In this document: piece by piece, positions 34,407 through 43,601 of the stretch
Position numbering within the stretch: the first letter of the stretch is position 1
Layout: every line of letters starts with the position of its first letter
Source: Helicobacter sp.
GTDB taxonomy: Bacteria; Campylobacterota; Campylobacteria; Campylobacterales; Helicobacteraceae
Length of the DNA: 64,000 nucleotides
Assembly (NCBI RefSeq): GCF_014799995.1
Contig: NZ_JAAVGY010000062.1
Location: 41,417 to 105,416 of the forward strand
Direction of reading: 5' to 3'
Notes under the pieces: model-generated
The model's input: the letters and a program-made list of their open reading frames with translations, nothing else
Database searches by the model: none
What the model was told of the DNA's origin: nothing
Made by a program: the position numbers and the translations under genes

Positions 34407-35531
34407 ATGGGATTTAGGATTTTTTTATCCCCTCCACAGATGAGCGGCAAAGAACAAGACTATGTCAATGAGGCTTTTGCGAGCAATTATATCGCTCCAC
34501 TTGGTGCATTTGTCAATCGCCTAGAAGAAGAAATGAAACTTTATACAAAATCGCCTTACGCACTCGCACTCAATTCCGGCACAGCGGCATTGCATTTGGC
34601 TCTGCGCGTCAGCGGAATCACGCAAGGCGATTATGTGCTTGCGAGCAGTTTTACTTTCATCGGTTCCATTGATGCGATTCTTTATCAAGGCGCAATTCCA
34701 ATCTTTATTGATAGTGATTTAGAATCTTGGAATCTAAATCCAAAACTCTTAATTTGCGCCATAGAATCCTCACCCAAAAAACCAAAAGCCCTGATTGTTA
34801 CCCATTTGTATGGACAATGCGCCAAGATTGCGGAGATTGCGGAGATTTGCGCGCAATACAAAATCCTGCTCATTGAAGATGCGGCAGAATCACTCGGGGC
34901 ATTTTATGCAGGAAAACATAGCGGAAGCTTCGGTGAATATGGCGTTTTGTCTTTTAATGGAAACAAAATTATCACGACAAGTGGCGGAGGGTTGCTGCTT
35001 GGCCAAGACAAAGAAAAAATAGAAAAGGCGCGTTACTATTCCACTCAAGCGCGTGAAAATTTACCTTTTTATGAGCATTTAGACTATGGATACAATTACC
35101 GCTTAAGTAATATTTGCGCCGCCATTGGCGTGGGGCAATTAGAACAAATTGAAGCCAAAGTCGCCAAACGGCGCGAAATTTTTGCTTGGTATTGTGAAGC
35201 CTTAAAAGACGAAGTGGAATCTCAAAGTATAGAATTTATGCCCGAGATTCCAAACTCAAGAGGGAATCGCTGGCTAACAACCTTGCGCTTTTTAGAGCCC
35301 GCAAACCCCCTAACACTCGTGGATTTACTCGCCAAAGAGGGCATAGAATCGCGTCCTTTATGGAAGCCTATGCACTTGCAGCCACTCTTTAAAGACTCAC
35401 TTGCCTTTGTAGATGGCACAAGTCAAAGACTTTTTGAAAGTGGAATCTGTTTGCCAAGCGGCGGTGCGTTAGAAAAACGCGACATTGATGAGATTGCAAG
35501 TCTGATTCAAAAGTTTTTAAAGAATCGCTAG
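34407..35531 (+). CDS. pglE: UDP-4-keto sugar aminotransferase PglE
   Basis: 374 residues, DegT/DnrJ/EryC1/StrS family with the full catalytic set: NSGTAALHLAL, LLIEDAAESLGA, and the PLP lysine in LSFNGNKIITTSGGG (Lys187). The product is the 4-amino intermediate between PglF and PglD steps. It overlaps pglF by one base (TAGTG). Confidence 0.93.
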   Translation: MGFRIFLSPPQMSGKEQDYVNEAFASNYIAPLGAFVNRLEEEMKLYTKSPYALALNSGTAALHLALRVSGITQGDYVLASSFTFIGSIDAILYQGAIPIFIDSDLESWNLNPKLLICAIESSPKKPKALIVTHLYGQCAKIAEIAEICAQYKILLIEDAAESLGAFYAGKHSGSFGEYGVLSFNGNKIITTSGGGLLLGQDKEKIEKARYYSTQARENLPFYEHLDYGYNYRLSNICAAIGVGQLEQIEAKVAKRREIFAWYCEALKDEVESQSIEFMPEIPNSRGNRWLTTLRFLEPANPLTLVDLLAKEGIESRPLWKPMHLQPLFKDSLAFVDGTSQRLFESGICLPSGGALEKRDIDEIASLIQKFLKNR

Positions 35532-37360
35532 TGCTACAATCTGCCTTATTTCGCCCAAGCAATGCCAAACGCATTATCTTTTTTGTCTGCATAGACTTAC
35601 TTCTTTCCTATTTCACATTAGCCCTCTCTTATAATTTGCGCTTTAGCTTTCAAGTACCCTTAGAATTTAATTTCGCAGTAGTGCTTGTCTTTGTCGTCTT
35701 GCTTTCTTTAAAGATTCTGCTTCTAAGCCTCTTTAAAATCTACCTTGTGCCGTGGCGATTCTTTGGCTTGCTAGAGGCACTCAAAATCTTTTACGCGCAC
35801 ATTCTTGCGTATGGAATCTTTTGCGTCCTTGCGCTTTGGGGAGGGGTATTTGGCAATTTTCCTTTAAGCGTGATTGGCATTGACTTCGTTATTTCTAGTA
35901 TTTTCATCGGGGCAATTAGAATCTCTAAACGCATTTACTTAGAGAACTCTCCGAAAAACTCCCCCAAACCCGCAATTATCTTTGGTGCAAACACACAGAG
36001 TGCCACACTGATTAAAGCTGCACTCAATAGCGAGATTCCCTTTTATCCTCTTGCCATTATTGAAAACGATGAAAAAACGATTGGCAATTATATTTCTAAT
36101 CTCAAAATCTATCCAAAATCCGCACTCAAAGAACTCATACAAAAGCACAAAATCCAATCCGCAATCCTCACGCGCTCCTTTGCCAAGCCGCCACTAGAGG
36201 GAATCTTCAACGAGCTTATGCAATTAGGCATAGAGGAAATTAAAATCGCCAACCTCTTAAAAGACGACACGCAAAAACTCGTAGAACCACTGAAAAACAT
36301 CTCCATTGAAGACTTGCTTTCGCGTCCAAGCAAAGATTTGGACAAAGAAGTCATTGGTGCATTCTTAAAAGACAAAAAAATCCTCATCACAGGGGCTGGA
36401 GGGAGTATCGGAAGCGAGATTGTGCGGCAATGTGTAGAATTTGGAGCAAAACGCATTGTGTTAGTGGAGCATAGCGAATTTAATCTCTATGCAATCTTGG
36501 AAGAATTAAACCAAAACTATCCACAACAAACAATGGATAATTGCGCATTATTCCGCCCTTGCCTATTAAGTATTTTAGAAAAGAATCGCCTAAGCGCATT
36601 AATCCAAGAAGAACAACCCGACATTATCGTACATGCTGCAGCTTACAAGCACGTGCCTCTTTGTGAATACAATCAAAAAAGCGCGATTGAAAACAATATC
36701 ATCGGAAGCAAAAATGTACTAGACAGCGCGATTAGCGCAAATGTGCCAAAGGTCGTTGTCATCTCCACAGACAAAGCCGTGCGCCCTACTAATGTAATGG
36801 GCGCAACCAAACGCGTTGTAGAATTATACGCACAGAATGTAGAATCTAGGACGAGTGAGATTGTCGCCGTGAGGTTTGGCAATGTGCTAGGCAGTAGCGG
36901 CTCGGTCGTGCCAAAATTCAAGGCGCAAATAGAAATGGGCGGTCCCATCACGGTTACGCACCCAGAAATTACGCGTTATTTTATGCTCATTCCCGAAGCG
37001 TGTCGGCTTGTGCTGCAAGCAGGCGCGATTGCCAAAGGGGGAGAAATTTTTATTTTGGATATGGGAGAGCCTGTTAAAATCGTAGATTTAGCCAAAAATA
37101 TGCTAAGGCTTTATGGCAAAGAGAACGAAATTTCTATTGAATTTAGCGGATTGCGTCCGGGTGAAAAACTCTATGAAGAACTATTGCTTGATGAGAGCGA
37201 AGAAAAAACAAAATATCCCTCCATACAAGTTGCGCGTCCGACAAAATACGATATTAACAAACTCAATGCGGATATTTCGGAACTCTTAGAATGTAAAGAC
37301 GCGCAAGAACGGATTGCAAAACTCAAGGAGATTGTGGTAGAGTTTAACCACAACGCCTAA
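35531..37360 (+). CDS. pglF: UDP-GlcNAc 4,6-dehydratase PglF
   Basis: 609 residues. Four N-terminal membrane helices (about 15-130), a Rossmann-like middle region and a C-terminal SDR domain starting ILITGAGGSIGSEIVRQ. VHAAAYKHVPLCE and VVISTDKAVRPTNVMGATKRVVEL follow, with the Met-Ala-Lys (GATK) catalytic region of this dehydratase class. It makes the 4-keto sugar for bacillosamine at the inner membrane. Start is GTG overlapping the stop of pglE. Confidence 0.95.
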   Translation: MLQSALFRPSNAKRIIFFVCIDLLLSYFTLALSYNLRFSFQVPLEFNFAVVLVFVVLLSLKILLLSLFKIYLVPWRFFGLLEALKIFYAHILAYGIFCVLALWGGVFGNFPLSVIGIDFVISSIFIGAIRISKRIYLENSPKNSPKPAIIFGANTQSATLIKAALNSEIPFYPLAIIENDEKTIGNYISNLKIYPKSALKELIQKHKIQSAILTRSFAKPPLEGIFNELMQLGIEEIKIANLLKDDTQKLVEPLKNISIEDLLSRPSKDLDKEVIGAFLKDKKILITGAGGSIGSEIVRQCVEFGAKRIVLVEHSEFNLYAILEELNQNYPQQTMDNCALFRPCLLSILEKNRLSALIQEEQPDIIVHAAAYKHVPLCEYNQKSAIENNIIGSKNVLDSAISANVPKVVVISTDKAVRPTNVMGATKRVVELYAQNVESRTSEIVAVRFGNVLGSSGSVVPKFKAQIEMGGPITVTHPEITRYFMLIPEACRLVLQAGAIAKGGEIFILDMGEPVKIVDLAKNMLRLYGKENEISIEFSGLRPGEKLYEELLLDESEEKTKYPSIQVARPTKYDINKLNADISELLECKDAQERIAKLKEIVVEFNHNA

Positions 37361-37377
37361 AAGACAGATAATCTAAA

Positions 37378-38463
37378 ATGAATACTTCCAAGCGCAAAAC
37401 TCTAGCAATCGTCATTTCCTCTCTTAAAATGGGGGGAGCAGAACGCGTGGCAAGTATTTTAGCAAACGAATTAGCGCACCGATATAGAATCTTGCTATTT
37501 GTATGGAGTGAGGAAGAAAAGTTTTACCCATTGGATTTTCAAATCAAAGTCAAAGTCATCACGACTAAAAAATGTGGAATACTTGGCAATCTTATGCGCA
37601 TTCTCTTGCTTTGGAGAGCCTTTAAATCCGAGCGGGTAGATTTAAGCATTGGATTCATTCACCAAACCAACATTCTAACTATTCTTGCTTCCAAAATGGC
37701 TAGGATTCCGTGTATCGCGACAGAACATAGCGTTTTTGACGCGCTAGAATCCAAATTTTGGCGACTTGGGCGCACCCTCACTTATCCCCTAGCAAACTGC
37801 GTTACCACGCTGACACAACAAGACTTAAAGCATTATCATTTTGTCAAAAACATCTGTGTTTTGCCCAATCCTGTGGAAATAAACAAGGACTTAGGCACAC
37901 CCTCCCAGCAAAAATTCATAGAATCCTGCAAGCCCTATATTTTAAGCGCAGGAAGAATGATTGCTTCCAAAGGATTTGGGGAACTCCTTGAGGCATTTAG
38001 AATCTTTAGTGCCAAGTTTCCGCAATATACTCTATTGCTCGCAGGCGATGGAATCCAAAGAGAGGCATTAGAAATGCAAGCAGCGGGATTGAAATGCAAG
38101 TTTTTAGGCAAGGTAAAATCCCTCGCCCCCTATTATGCTTCTGCGGAATTTTTCGCTCTTGCAAGCCATAGAGAAGCCTTGAGCAATGTTTTAATAGAAT
38201 CCCTTTTGTGCGGCACGCCCGTTGTGAGCTATGATTGCCCCTATGGACCAAAAGAAATTATCCTTAGCGATTCTGCCAAACAGAACGGAATCTTAGTAGA
38301 AATGAATGAAAAAAGAATAGAATCGCTTGCGGCTGCGTTTGTTACAATGTCGCAAAACAGGGAGGATTATGCCAAAAACACTTCAGAGATTCGGGAATGT
38401 TTTGCGCGTGAAATTGTGCTAGAAAAATGGCAAAGGCTAATCTGTCAATCATTGGAATCTTAA
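37378..38463 (+). CDS. GT4 glycosyltransferase, probably N-glycan pathway (PglH/PglJ-like)
   Basis: 361 residues, GT-B fold. LKMGGAERVASILANEL at about 18-34 is the N-terminal acceptor-binding motif, ILSAGRMIASKGFGELLEAF starts the C-domain, and CGTPVVSYDCPYGPKEI with the earlier EALSNVLIESL contains the E-x7-E retaining motif. It is 17 bases after pglF, so most likely adds GalNAc in lipid-linked N-glycan assembly, as PglA/H/J do. The exact sugar is unknown. Confidence 0.75.
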   Translation: MNTSKRKTLAIVISSLKMGGAERVASILANELAHRYRILLFVWSEEEKFYPLDFQIKVKVITTKKCGILGNLMRILLLWRAFKSERVDLSIGFIHQTNILTILASKMARIPCIATEHSVFDALESKFWRLGRTLTYPLANCVTTLTQQDLKHYHFVKNICVLPNPVEINKDLGTPSQQKFIESCKPYILSAGRMIASKGFGELLEAFRIFSAKFPQYTLLLAGDGIQREALEMQAAGLKCKFLGKVKSLAPYYASAEFFALASHREALSNVLIESLLCGTPVVSYDCPYGPKEIILSDSAKQNGILVEMNEKRIESLAAAFVTMSQNREDYAKNTSEIRECFAREIVLEKWQRLICQSLES

Positions 38464-38624
38464 GATTTTAGAATGGCTGCCAAAAATAAAAACTCTTAAA
38501 TTTATTTCTAAAAAATTATAAAATATTTTGCAAACAAACAATAAAGAATTTGTTAAAACTAAGATTGTATTGATTTCTAATCTGTTTTAGTTGAGATTCT
38601 TAAGATAGCCAAAAAAACAAGAAG

Positions 38625-38701
38625 TGGCGGAGCGGACGGGGCTCGAACCCGCGACCCCCTGCGTGACAGGCAGGTATTCTAACCAGCTGAACTACCGCTC
38701 C
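38625..38701 (-). tRNA. tRNA-Asp (GTC)
   Basis: Minus strand: acceptor GGAGCGG pairs with CCGCTCC, anticodon loop CTGTCAC gives GTC, T-arm GTTCGAGTC, and CCA is encoded. Last of a Lys-Glu-Val-Asp cluster. Confidence 0.95.
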
Positions 38702-38711
38702 ATAGTATAAA

Positions 38712-38787
38712 TGGTGGTCGCTATAAGACTCGAACTTATGACATCCACCTTGTAAGGGTGGCGCTCTACCAACTGAGCTAAGCGACC
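38712..38787 (-). tRNA. tRNA-Val (TAC)
   Basis: Acceptor GGTCGCT pairs with AGCGACC, anticodon loop CTTACAA gives TAC, T-arm GTTCGAGTC, encoded CCA. Confidence 0.95.
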
Positions 38788-38812
38788 ATTAGGGAAAGAA
38801 GTTAAATAAAAG

Positions 38813-38887
38813 TGGTGACTCCTAGGGGATTCGAACCCCTGTAGCCACCGTGAAAGGGTGGTATCCTAACCGTTAGATGAAGGAGCC
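38813..38887 (-). tRNA. tRNA-Glu (TTC)
   Basis: Anticodon loop CTTTCAC gives TTC. Acceptor GGCTCCT pairs with AGGAGTC apart from one mismatch-tolerant position; T-arm GTTCGAATC; encoded CCA. Confidence 0.94.
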
Positions 38888-38917
38888 ACTTTTATTTATA
38901 CCACAATAATAAAAGAG

Positions 38918-38993
38918 TGGTGACCCGCGTTGGATTCGAACCAACGGCCCATTCCTTAAAAGGGAATTGCTCTACCAACTGAGCTAGCGGGTC
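38918..38993 (-). tRNA. tRNA-Lys (TTT)
   Basis: Acceptor GACCCGC pairs with GCGGGTC, anticodon loop CTTTTAA gives TTT, T-arm GTTCGAATC, encoded CCA. First of the four-tRNA run, with short spacers of about 25-30 bases. Confidence 0.94.
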
Positions 38994-39040
38994 AAATAAA
39001 AAATTAGGAAATGGAATCATACAGAGATTTCATATAAAAG

Positions 39041-40183
39041 TCAATAGTCAGAGAAAAAAATCCTTAAAAAAAGCAAATAGGCATACAATGTAGCCTGCTC
39101 TTGAATATAATTTCTATCACCTTTAAAATGCAAACGTTCAATGATTTCTACACCTTTTCTACTCTTTGCGCCAATAAACACCGTGCCAATGGGCTTATTG
39201 ATACTTCCGCCACTCGGTCCTGCGATTCCACTTGTCGCAAGGGCAAAATCTGCTCCAGATAACTTCAACGCACCCTCTAGCATCTCACGCACGACTGCCT
39301 CGCTCACTGCTCCAAAGCTCTCTAAATGCTCACTTGAAACCTCAAGCCAAGATTCTTTAATCGCATTTGCATAACTAATCACGCCTCCATCAAACACCGC
39401 ACTTGCGCCGCTTTCTTTTGTCAGCCAATAGGCAATCAGCCCACCTGTGCAACTCTCCGCCGTAGTTAGCTTAAGCCCACGCTCTGTAAGCAAAGAAATC
39501 ACGTTTTGAGCAAGATTAAAGCTAGGGAAAATCTTATGAGTAAAAGTCAATTGGATAATCTTTGCAAATTCCTTTAAAGAGGCTTCATTGCCTGTTGCAC
39601 TTAGAATCTCCAAGTTAGAATCTGTATTTAAAATCTCCAAATCTATCTCAAAATCCTTTGCGATTCCACAAAGAAGCATTTTCGCACTCGCGGCATCTAA
39701 TCCCAAAAGATACAAAAACATCTTGTGTACGTTTTTACTTCCTTCAAATTGTGCGCTTATAAAGGATTGCGCATTGGCTTGGGATTCTGTTTGATTGGTG
39801 AAAATACATTCCAAATCTAGTAACCAAACTCTGCGGGTTTCGCCATTGATTGCATATTCTAATCTCTTTACTCGTTCCTCACCAATCATTACAGGAGTTT
39901 TGGTAAGCGATTCTATCTTTTGTGTCTTTTGGATAACCTCTAGGCACTGATTAAAGTCGCTTTTGGGAGCTAAGATAAGGAGATTTGTGGCGCAATCCAA
40001 GCAAAACTTCAAAGTAGAATCCCTATTGCTTTCGGATTCCAAAGAATCACAAAAAACCATTTGATAAATGACGCCAAGATACTCTTTTGCGAACCTTTGC
40101 GCAAATTGGTTGAGTGGGTTAAAATCACGATAATTTCTACCGATACAAAACAAAATATTCAAAATCTTACCTTTTTGTTGCAA
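39041..40183 (-). CDS. CinA-family protein, nicotinamide-nucleotide amidase-like C-domain
   Basis: 380 residues. The C-terminal ~160 residues are a complete PncC domain: TAESCTGGLIAYWLTKESGAS (nucleophile Ser), GGVISYANAIKESWL, GAVSEAVVREMLEGA, ATSGIAGPSGGS. This domain deamidates nicotinamide mononucleotide. The N-terminal ~200 residues do not show the usual CinA MoaB-like motifs and may be a degenerate or different domain. It stands alone, upstream of the tRNA run and divergent from ppk2. Confidence 0.78.
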   Translation of the reverse strand: MQQKGKILNILFCIGRNYRDFNPLNQFAQRFAKEYLGVIYQMVFCDSLESESNRDSTLKFCLDCATNLLILAPKSDFNQCLEVIQKTQKIESLTKTPVMIGEERVKRLEYAINGETRRVWLLDLECIFTNQTESQANAQSFISAQFEGSKNVHKMFLYLLGLDAASAKMLLCGIAKDFEIDLEILNTDSNLEILSATGNEASLKEFAKIIQLTFTHKIFPSFNLAQNVISLLTERGLKLTTAESCTGGLIAYWLTKESGASAVFDGGVISYANAIKESWLEVSSEHLESFGAVSEAVVREMLEGALKLSGADFALATSGIAGPSGGSINKPIGTVFIGAKSRKGVEIIERLHFKGDRNYIQEQATLYAYLLFLRIFFSDY

Positions 40184-40201
40184 TTTTTAATACTTTAATG
40201 G

Positions 40202-40207
40202 TAAAAT
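40202..40207 (+). promoter_or_regulatory. Putative -10 element for ppk2
   Basis: GGTAAAATATT contains TAAAAT, 36 bases before the ppk2 start, with GGAGG (40234-40238) as ribosome site. Moderate match only. Confidence 0.4.
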
Positions 40208-40243
40208 ATTTTATCTATTTTAAAGCTTATTTTGGAGGTAAAT

Positions 40244-41125
40244 ATGGGTAAAGTTTTAGTCGTGCGCCCAGAGGACGAAAAACCGGGAGAAGTCTATAAT
40301 AGCAAAGGCAAGCTAAATAACAAATTCTACGAAAAAGAAATCGTGAAATTGCAAATTGAGCTCATCAAATTACAAAACTGGGTAAAAAAACATAACAAAA
40401 AAATCATTATTATCTTGGAAGGACGCGATGCAGCAGGCAAAGGAGGCACAATCAAAGCCTTACGCGAGCATTTGAACCCGCGCGGTTGTCGTAGTGTAGC
40501 ATTGGCAAAACCAAGTGATGTAGAAGCAACACAATGGTATTTTCAACGTTATATTGATGAATTGCCTAATGGCGGTGAAATCGTATTTTTTGACCGCAGC
40601 TGGTATAATCGCGCAGGGGTTGAAAGAGTAATGAATTTCTGCACCAACGAGCAATACAAAGAGTTTATTATTCAAGTCTCACACTTAGAACAAATGCTGA
40701 TTGAAAGTGGCTACATTCTCTTTAAATTCTTCCTAGATGTTGGACGAGAGGAGCAAAAAAAGCGCATTGAAAGCCGTAAAGACGAACCACTTAAACGTTG
40801 GAAACTAAGTCCGATTGATGAGCTATCCTTGAATCTTTGGGACGAATACACAGAAGCGTTTGAAAAAATGTTTTCACGCACGCATACACCTTTTGCCCCT
40901 TGGCTTATCGTAGATTCTAATGACAAAAAACGCGCGCGTATCAATGTTGCTAGAATTATGCTTTCTAAAATTGACTATGAGGATAAAGACGCTGAAAATG
41001 TCTGCTTGCTAGCTGACCCGGGTATCGTAACCACTTATTCTAGCGTCAGAGCATTCTCTCAAGAGAGTGAAATCTCCAAGAAAAAGAAAGATAAAGAAAA
41101 AGAGAAAAAGAAAGAAAAGAAATAA
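40244..41125 (+). CDS. ppk2: Polyphosphate kinase 2
   Basis: 293 residues. ILEGRDAAGKGGTIKAL is the PPK2 Walker A, FFDRSWYNRAGVERVM the Walker B with catalytic Asp/Arg, and LFKFFLDVGREEQKKRIESR a lid segment. It makes or uses polyphosphate to phosphorylate nucleotides. The last ~18 residues are almost purely Lys/Glu. ATG at 40244 is preferred to the TTG four codons earlier, because GGAGG is correctly spaced before the ATG. Confidence 0.94.
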   Translation: MGKVLVVRPEDEKPGEVYNSKGKLNNKFYEKEIVKLQIELIKLQNWVKKHNKKIIIILEGRDAAGKGGTIKALREHLNPRGCRSVALAKPSDVEATQWYFQRYIDELPNGGEIVFFDRSWYNRAGVERVMNFCTNEQYKEFIIQVSHLEQMLIESGYILFKFFLDVGREEQKKRIESRKDEPLKRWKLSPIDELSLNLWDEYTEAFEKMFSRTHTPFAPWLIVDSNDKKRARINVARIMLSKIDYEDKDAENVCLLADPGIVTTYSSVRAFSQESEISKKKKDKEKEKKKEKK

Positions 41126-41369
41126 CCAAATGCGATTCTGCTTCTAAGTGGAATCGTGTGATTCTTTAAACTTGAATGCTTTGCAGAATCTCGGACAAAT
41201 TTACACTTTCTCCATTACTCAAATATCCGCTCACTCTTTCATTGCACAATGCAAAGATTACTACATTAGCCATTCTCAAATCTCTTGTGAATCCGATTCT
41301 AAGCTACTTTGTAAAATGCTCGTAAGGATGCAGTAGCAAAACTTTAAGCCTTTGTCCTTACGAAGAAAA

Positions 41370-41391
41370 CAGAATCCCATTTGGGATTCTG
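41370..41391 (-). terminator. Intrinsic terminator of the TusA/YedE transcript
   Basis: Perfect 10-base inverted repeat CAGAATCCCA / TGGGATTCTG with a 2-base centre. On the minus strand it is followed by TTTTCTTCG. It lies 3 bases after the tusA-like stop. The 41126-41369 gap contains no credible gene. Confidence 0.7.
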
Positions 41392-41393
41392 CG

Positions 41394-41633
41394 CTAAGGT
41401 TTCTTGATGAGATAACGAATCGTAGCTCCCATTTGCTCTACTGCCAAAACCTCATATCCGTGATTTTTCGCATCAATAGGAATATTATTAATGCTTTGGG
41501 GACAATCACTCAATACTTCCAAAATATCCCCTTTTTGTAATTCTGGCAAAACCTCTAATGTCCGAATCGCAGGATAAGGGCAAGGTTCACCCTGCAAATC
41601 TAGTCTAAAATTCGGAATAATTTCTTGTTGCAT
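41394..41633 (-). CDS. TusA-like sulfur carrier protein (SirA/YedF family)
   Basis: 79 residues. LQGEPCPYPAIRTLEVL holds the CPxP motif whose Cys carries the persulfide or perselenide. The fold is short beta-alpha-beta-alpha-beta-beta. It is next to a YedE-type transporter (5-base gap), as in other bacteria, pointing to sulfur or selenium delivery. The ATG at 41633 has AAGGAG upstream; a GTG two codons earlier is less likely. Confidence 0.9.
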   Translation of the reverse strand: MQQEIIPNFRLDLQGEPCPYPAIRTLEVLPELQKGDILEVLSDCPQSINNIPIDAKNHGYEVLAVEQMGATIRYLIKKP

Positions 41634-41644
41634 TTTCACTCCTT

Positions 41645-42862
41645 TTATGCGCGTTCAAATCGTTTGCTTTTGGCGAAATATCGTCTTTCAATCCATAGCA
41701 CAAAAGCCAAAAAGGCAAAGAGTAGAATATAACTCACAACCAAACCACCATAATTTCCGAAAGTCTCCAAAAGGTTTATTCTAGGGAAGCTTGTCGCGAG
41801 TGGCTCGGCATAATAATCCCAAGTTGCCGCAAGAAGCGTAGAGCCGATGACATTACCAAGCCCTACAATCCAATAATGCACTTGTCCCTCCACCGCGCGA
41901 TACATCCAACCGCATTCACAACCTCCTGCAATCACGATTCCAAAGCCAAAGAGCAGCCCACCAATCACAGCATTGGGCGCAGCCCACATAATTTTAGGAG
42001 GCAATCCCAACATAATATAGCTAAATACGCCAATGGTTGAAACCATCATTCCCACAATTACCGCTTGTGCCATATATCCGCGTCCTGTGATAAACAAATC
42101 CCTAAAGGCTGAAGTAAAGCAGATTTGAGCGCGTGAAATTGTGAATCCAAAGCCCACGCCAAAGACTACCGCGATTGCCAAAACAGGAATCCTCTTGCCC
42201 TCTGGAATCACTCCATAAGCCATTAAATAGGCAACCCAAATCCCCACAGCAACCAAAACCAAAACACCCAATATAAAAAGCATTTTTGCCTTGCCCTCAT
42301 CGTGAGCAATTTGTTTTTGCGCATTGACTTTGATTAATTTTGTATGCGAACGAAAAATTGGCAAAAAGACGACTTTTGTCCCTAACCATACGCCAACCAA
42401 AGTCATAATGGTAAAGAACCACGCGTGCAAACTAAACTGCGGAATCCCTGTAAAAAAGCTTGCCAAGTTACAACCCATTCCGATTCTTGCTCCAAAGCCC
42501 GCAATGATTCCACCAATGAGAGCTTGAGCTATCCGAATCTTGCTTTGAGGCAAACGGAATTTTACATTATTTGCCATCGCAGCAGCTGCAAATGCCCCGG
42601 CAAACATTCCAATAATCATCACGCCATCAATTCTGTCTAGCGGAGTGCCCGCAAGCCCTATAATCTTGAAATACCCCCAAGTGCTCGTATCTACGCCTAA
42701 GAGATTCATTATATGCCCTCCCCAACGCGTAAATTCACCTGTTACCGCCCAATAAGTCCCAGTCAAACCAAAATAATAAGCCGCCATTACACCCAAAGCA
42801 ATAATTGCAGGCATAGGAGACCAAAATTTGACCAAGAACCTTTGTTTAAAGTCTTGAAACAT
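41645..42862 (-). CDS. YeeE/YedE-family transporter of a sulfur or selenium compound
   Basis: 405 residues, about eleven membrane helices. The conserved Cys motifs GARIGMGCNLASFFTGIPQ and GGCECGWMYRA are those of the YeeE/YedE (DUF395) transport family, proposed to import thiosulfate or selenium. The first gene of a pair with the TusA-like carrier; the ion taken up cannot be decided from the sequence. Confidence 0.85.
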   Translation of the reverse strand: MFQDFKQRFLVKFWSPMPAIIALGVMAAYYFGLTGTYWAVTGEFTRWGGHIMNLLGVDTSTWGYFKIIGLAGTPLDRIDGVMIIGMFAGAFAAAAMANNVKFRLPQSKIRIAQALIGGIIAGFGARIGMGCNLASFFTGIPQFSLHAWFFTIMTLVGVWLGTKVVFLPIFRSHTKLIKVNAQKQIAHDEGKAKMLFILGVLVLVAVGIWVAYLMAYGVIPEGKRIPVLAIAVVFGVGFGFTISRAQICFTSAFRDLFITGRGYMAQAVIVGMMVSTIGVFSYIMLGLPPKIMWAAPNAVIGGLLFGFGIVIAGGCECGWMYRAVEGQVHYWIVGLGNVIGSTLLAATWDYYAEPLATSFPRINLLETFGNYGGLVVSYILLFAFLAFVLWIERRYFAKSKRFERA

Positions 42863-42967
42863 ATTTTGTCCTTAAAAATGAAATGAATTTAGAGAAATTT
42901 TCTAGCAAATTGTGAAGAAAAAGTAGTCTAAATTATGAATGCTTTATCCAAAAGCCAAATAAGATTG

Positions 42968-43044
42968 TGGTGTCCTCGATGCGATTCGAACGCATGACCT
43001 CACGATTAGGAATCGTGTGCTCTATCCTACTGAGCTACGGGGAC
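42968..43044 (-). tRNA. tRNA-Arg (CCT)
   Basis: Minus strand. Acceptor GTCCCCG pairs with CGAGGAC with one mismatch, anticodon loop TTCCTAA gives CCT (reads AGG), T-arm GTTCGAATC, encoded CCA. Confidence 0.93.
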
Positions 43045-43101
43045 AATAGCGAAGTAGTTTTGAGAAAATCGCCCAACGAAGAGTTGGGCTTTAAGAAAGG
43101 G

Positions 43102-43398
43102 TTATTTTTTGCCTTTTTTAGCAGCGGCTACCGCGTCTTTAAGACCTTTTCCAGCTTTAAATTTAGGCACGAATTTATCGCTTGTTTTGTATTTTTTAGT
43201 TGTTCCGGGGACAACACCTTCTTTACCTTTTTGAAGCACAGTTTCAAATTTACCAAAGCCTACAAGCTCAATGCTTTCTTTTTTAGCAAGTGCTTTGCTA
43301 ACTGCTGCTGTGAAAGTGCTGATTGCTCTTTCAGCTTCTTTTTTAGTCTCATACTCTCCGACTTGTTTTACCAAGTCAACAAATTCTGATTTGTTCAT
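43102..43398 (-). CDS. hup: DNA-binding protein HU
   Basis: 98 residues. MNKSEFVDLVKQVGEYETKKEAERA starts the HU/IHF fold. GFGKFETVL precedes the DNA-binding arm, and the C-terminus is Lys-rich. It compacts the nucleoid. The ATG at 43398 is preceded by GGAGG; a start five codons earlier would overlap this site. Confidence 0.95.
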   Translation of the reverse strand: MNKSEFVDLVKQVGEYETKKEAERAISTFTAAVSKALAKKESIELVGFGKFETVLQKGKEGVVPGTTKKYKTSDKFVPKFKAGKGLKDAVAAAKKGKK

Positions 43399-43432
43399 TT
43401 TGGAAACCTCCATAAAAAGTTTAAAACGCGTT

Positions 43433-43438
43433 ATTGTA
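43433..43438 (-). promoter_or_regulatory. -10 element for hup
   Basis: On the minus strand this reads GCTACAAT, i.e. TACAAT, about 35 bases before the hup start, with an AT-rich upstream region suited to a strong promoter. Confidence 0.45.
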
Positions 43439-43601
43439 GCACAGAATTTGCGAATTTCAAGCTTTTTGTAAGAAAAATAATCATTTTATCCTATTTTCTA
43501 TCCGCTAAAAGCATAAATCCAACCATAATATTTACTATTAAGGAAGTTTTAAATAATATGGAGATTTTAATTTATCATCGCTTGAAAAACAAGGAGAATC
43601 A

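Noticed and set aside
37430..37435. G6 run near the start of the glycosyltransferase at 37378 as a phase switch
   Set aside because: Only six bases, and the gene is in frame through it.
38625..38993. tRNA cluster as an integration site of a mobile element
   Set aside because: No integrase, direct repeat or foreign genes are seen beside it; the flanking genes (GT, cinA-like) look like normal chromosome.
41148..41336. A 62-residue open frame between ppk2 and the TusA-like gene
   Set aside because: No ribosome site, no conserved feature and low-complexity composition; the region is better read as intergenic sequence before the terminator.
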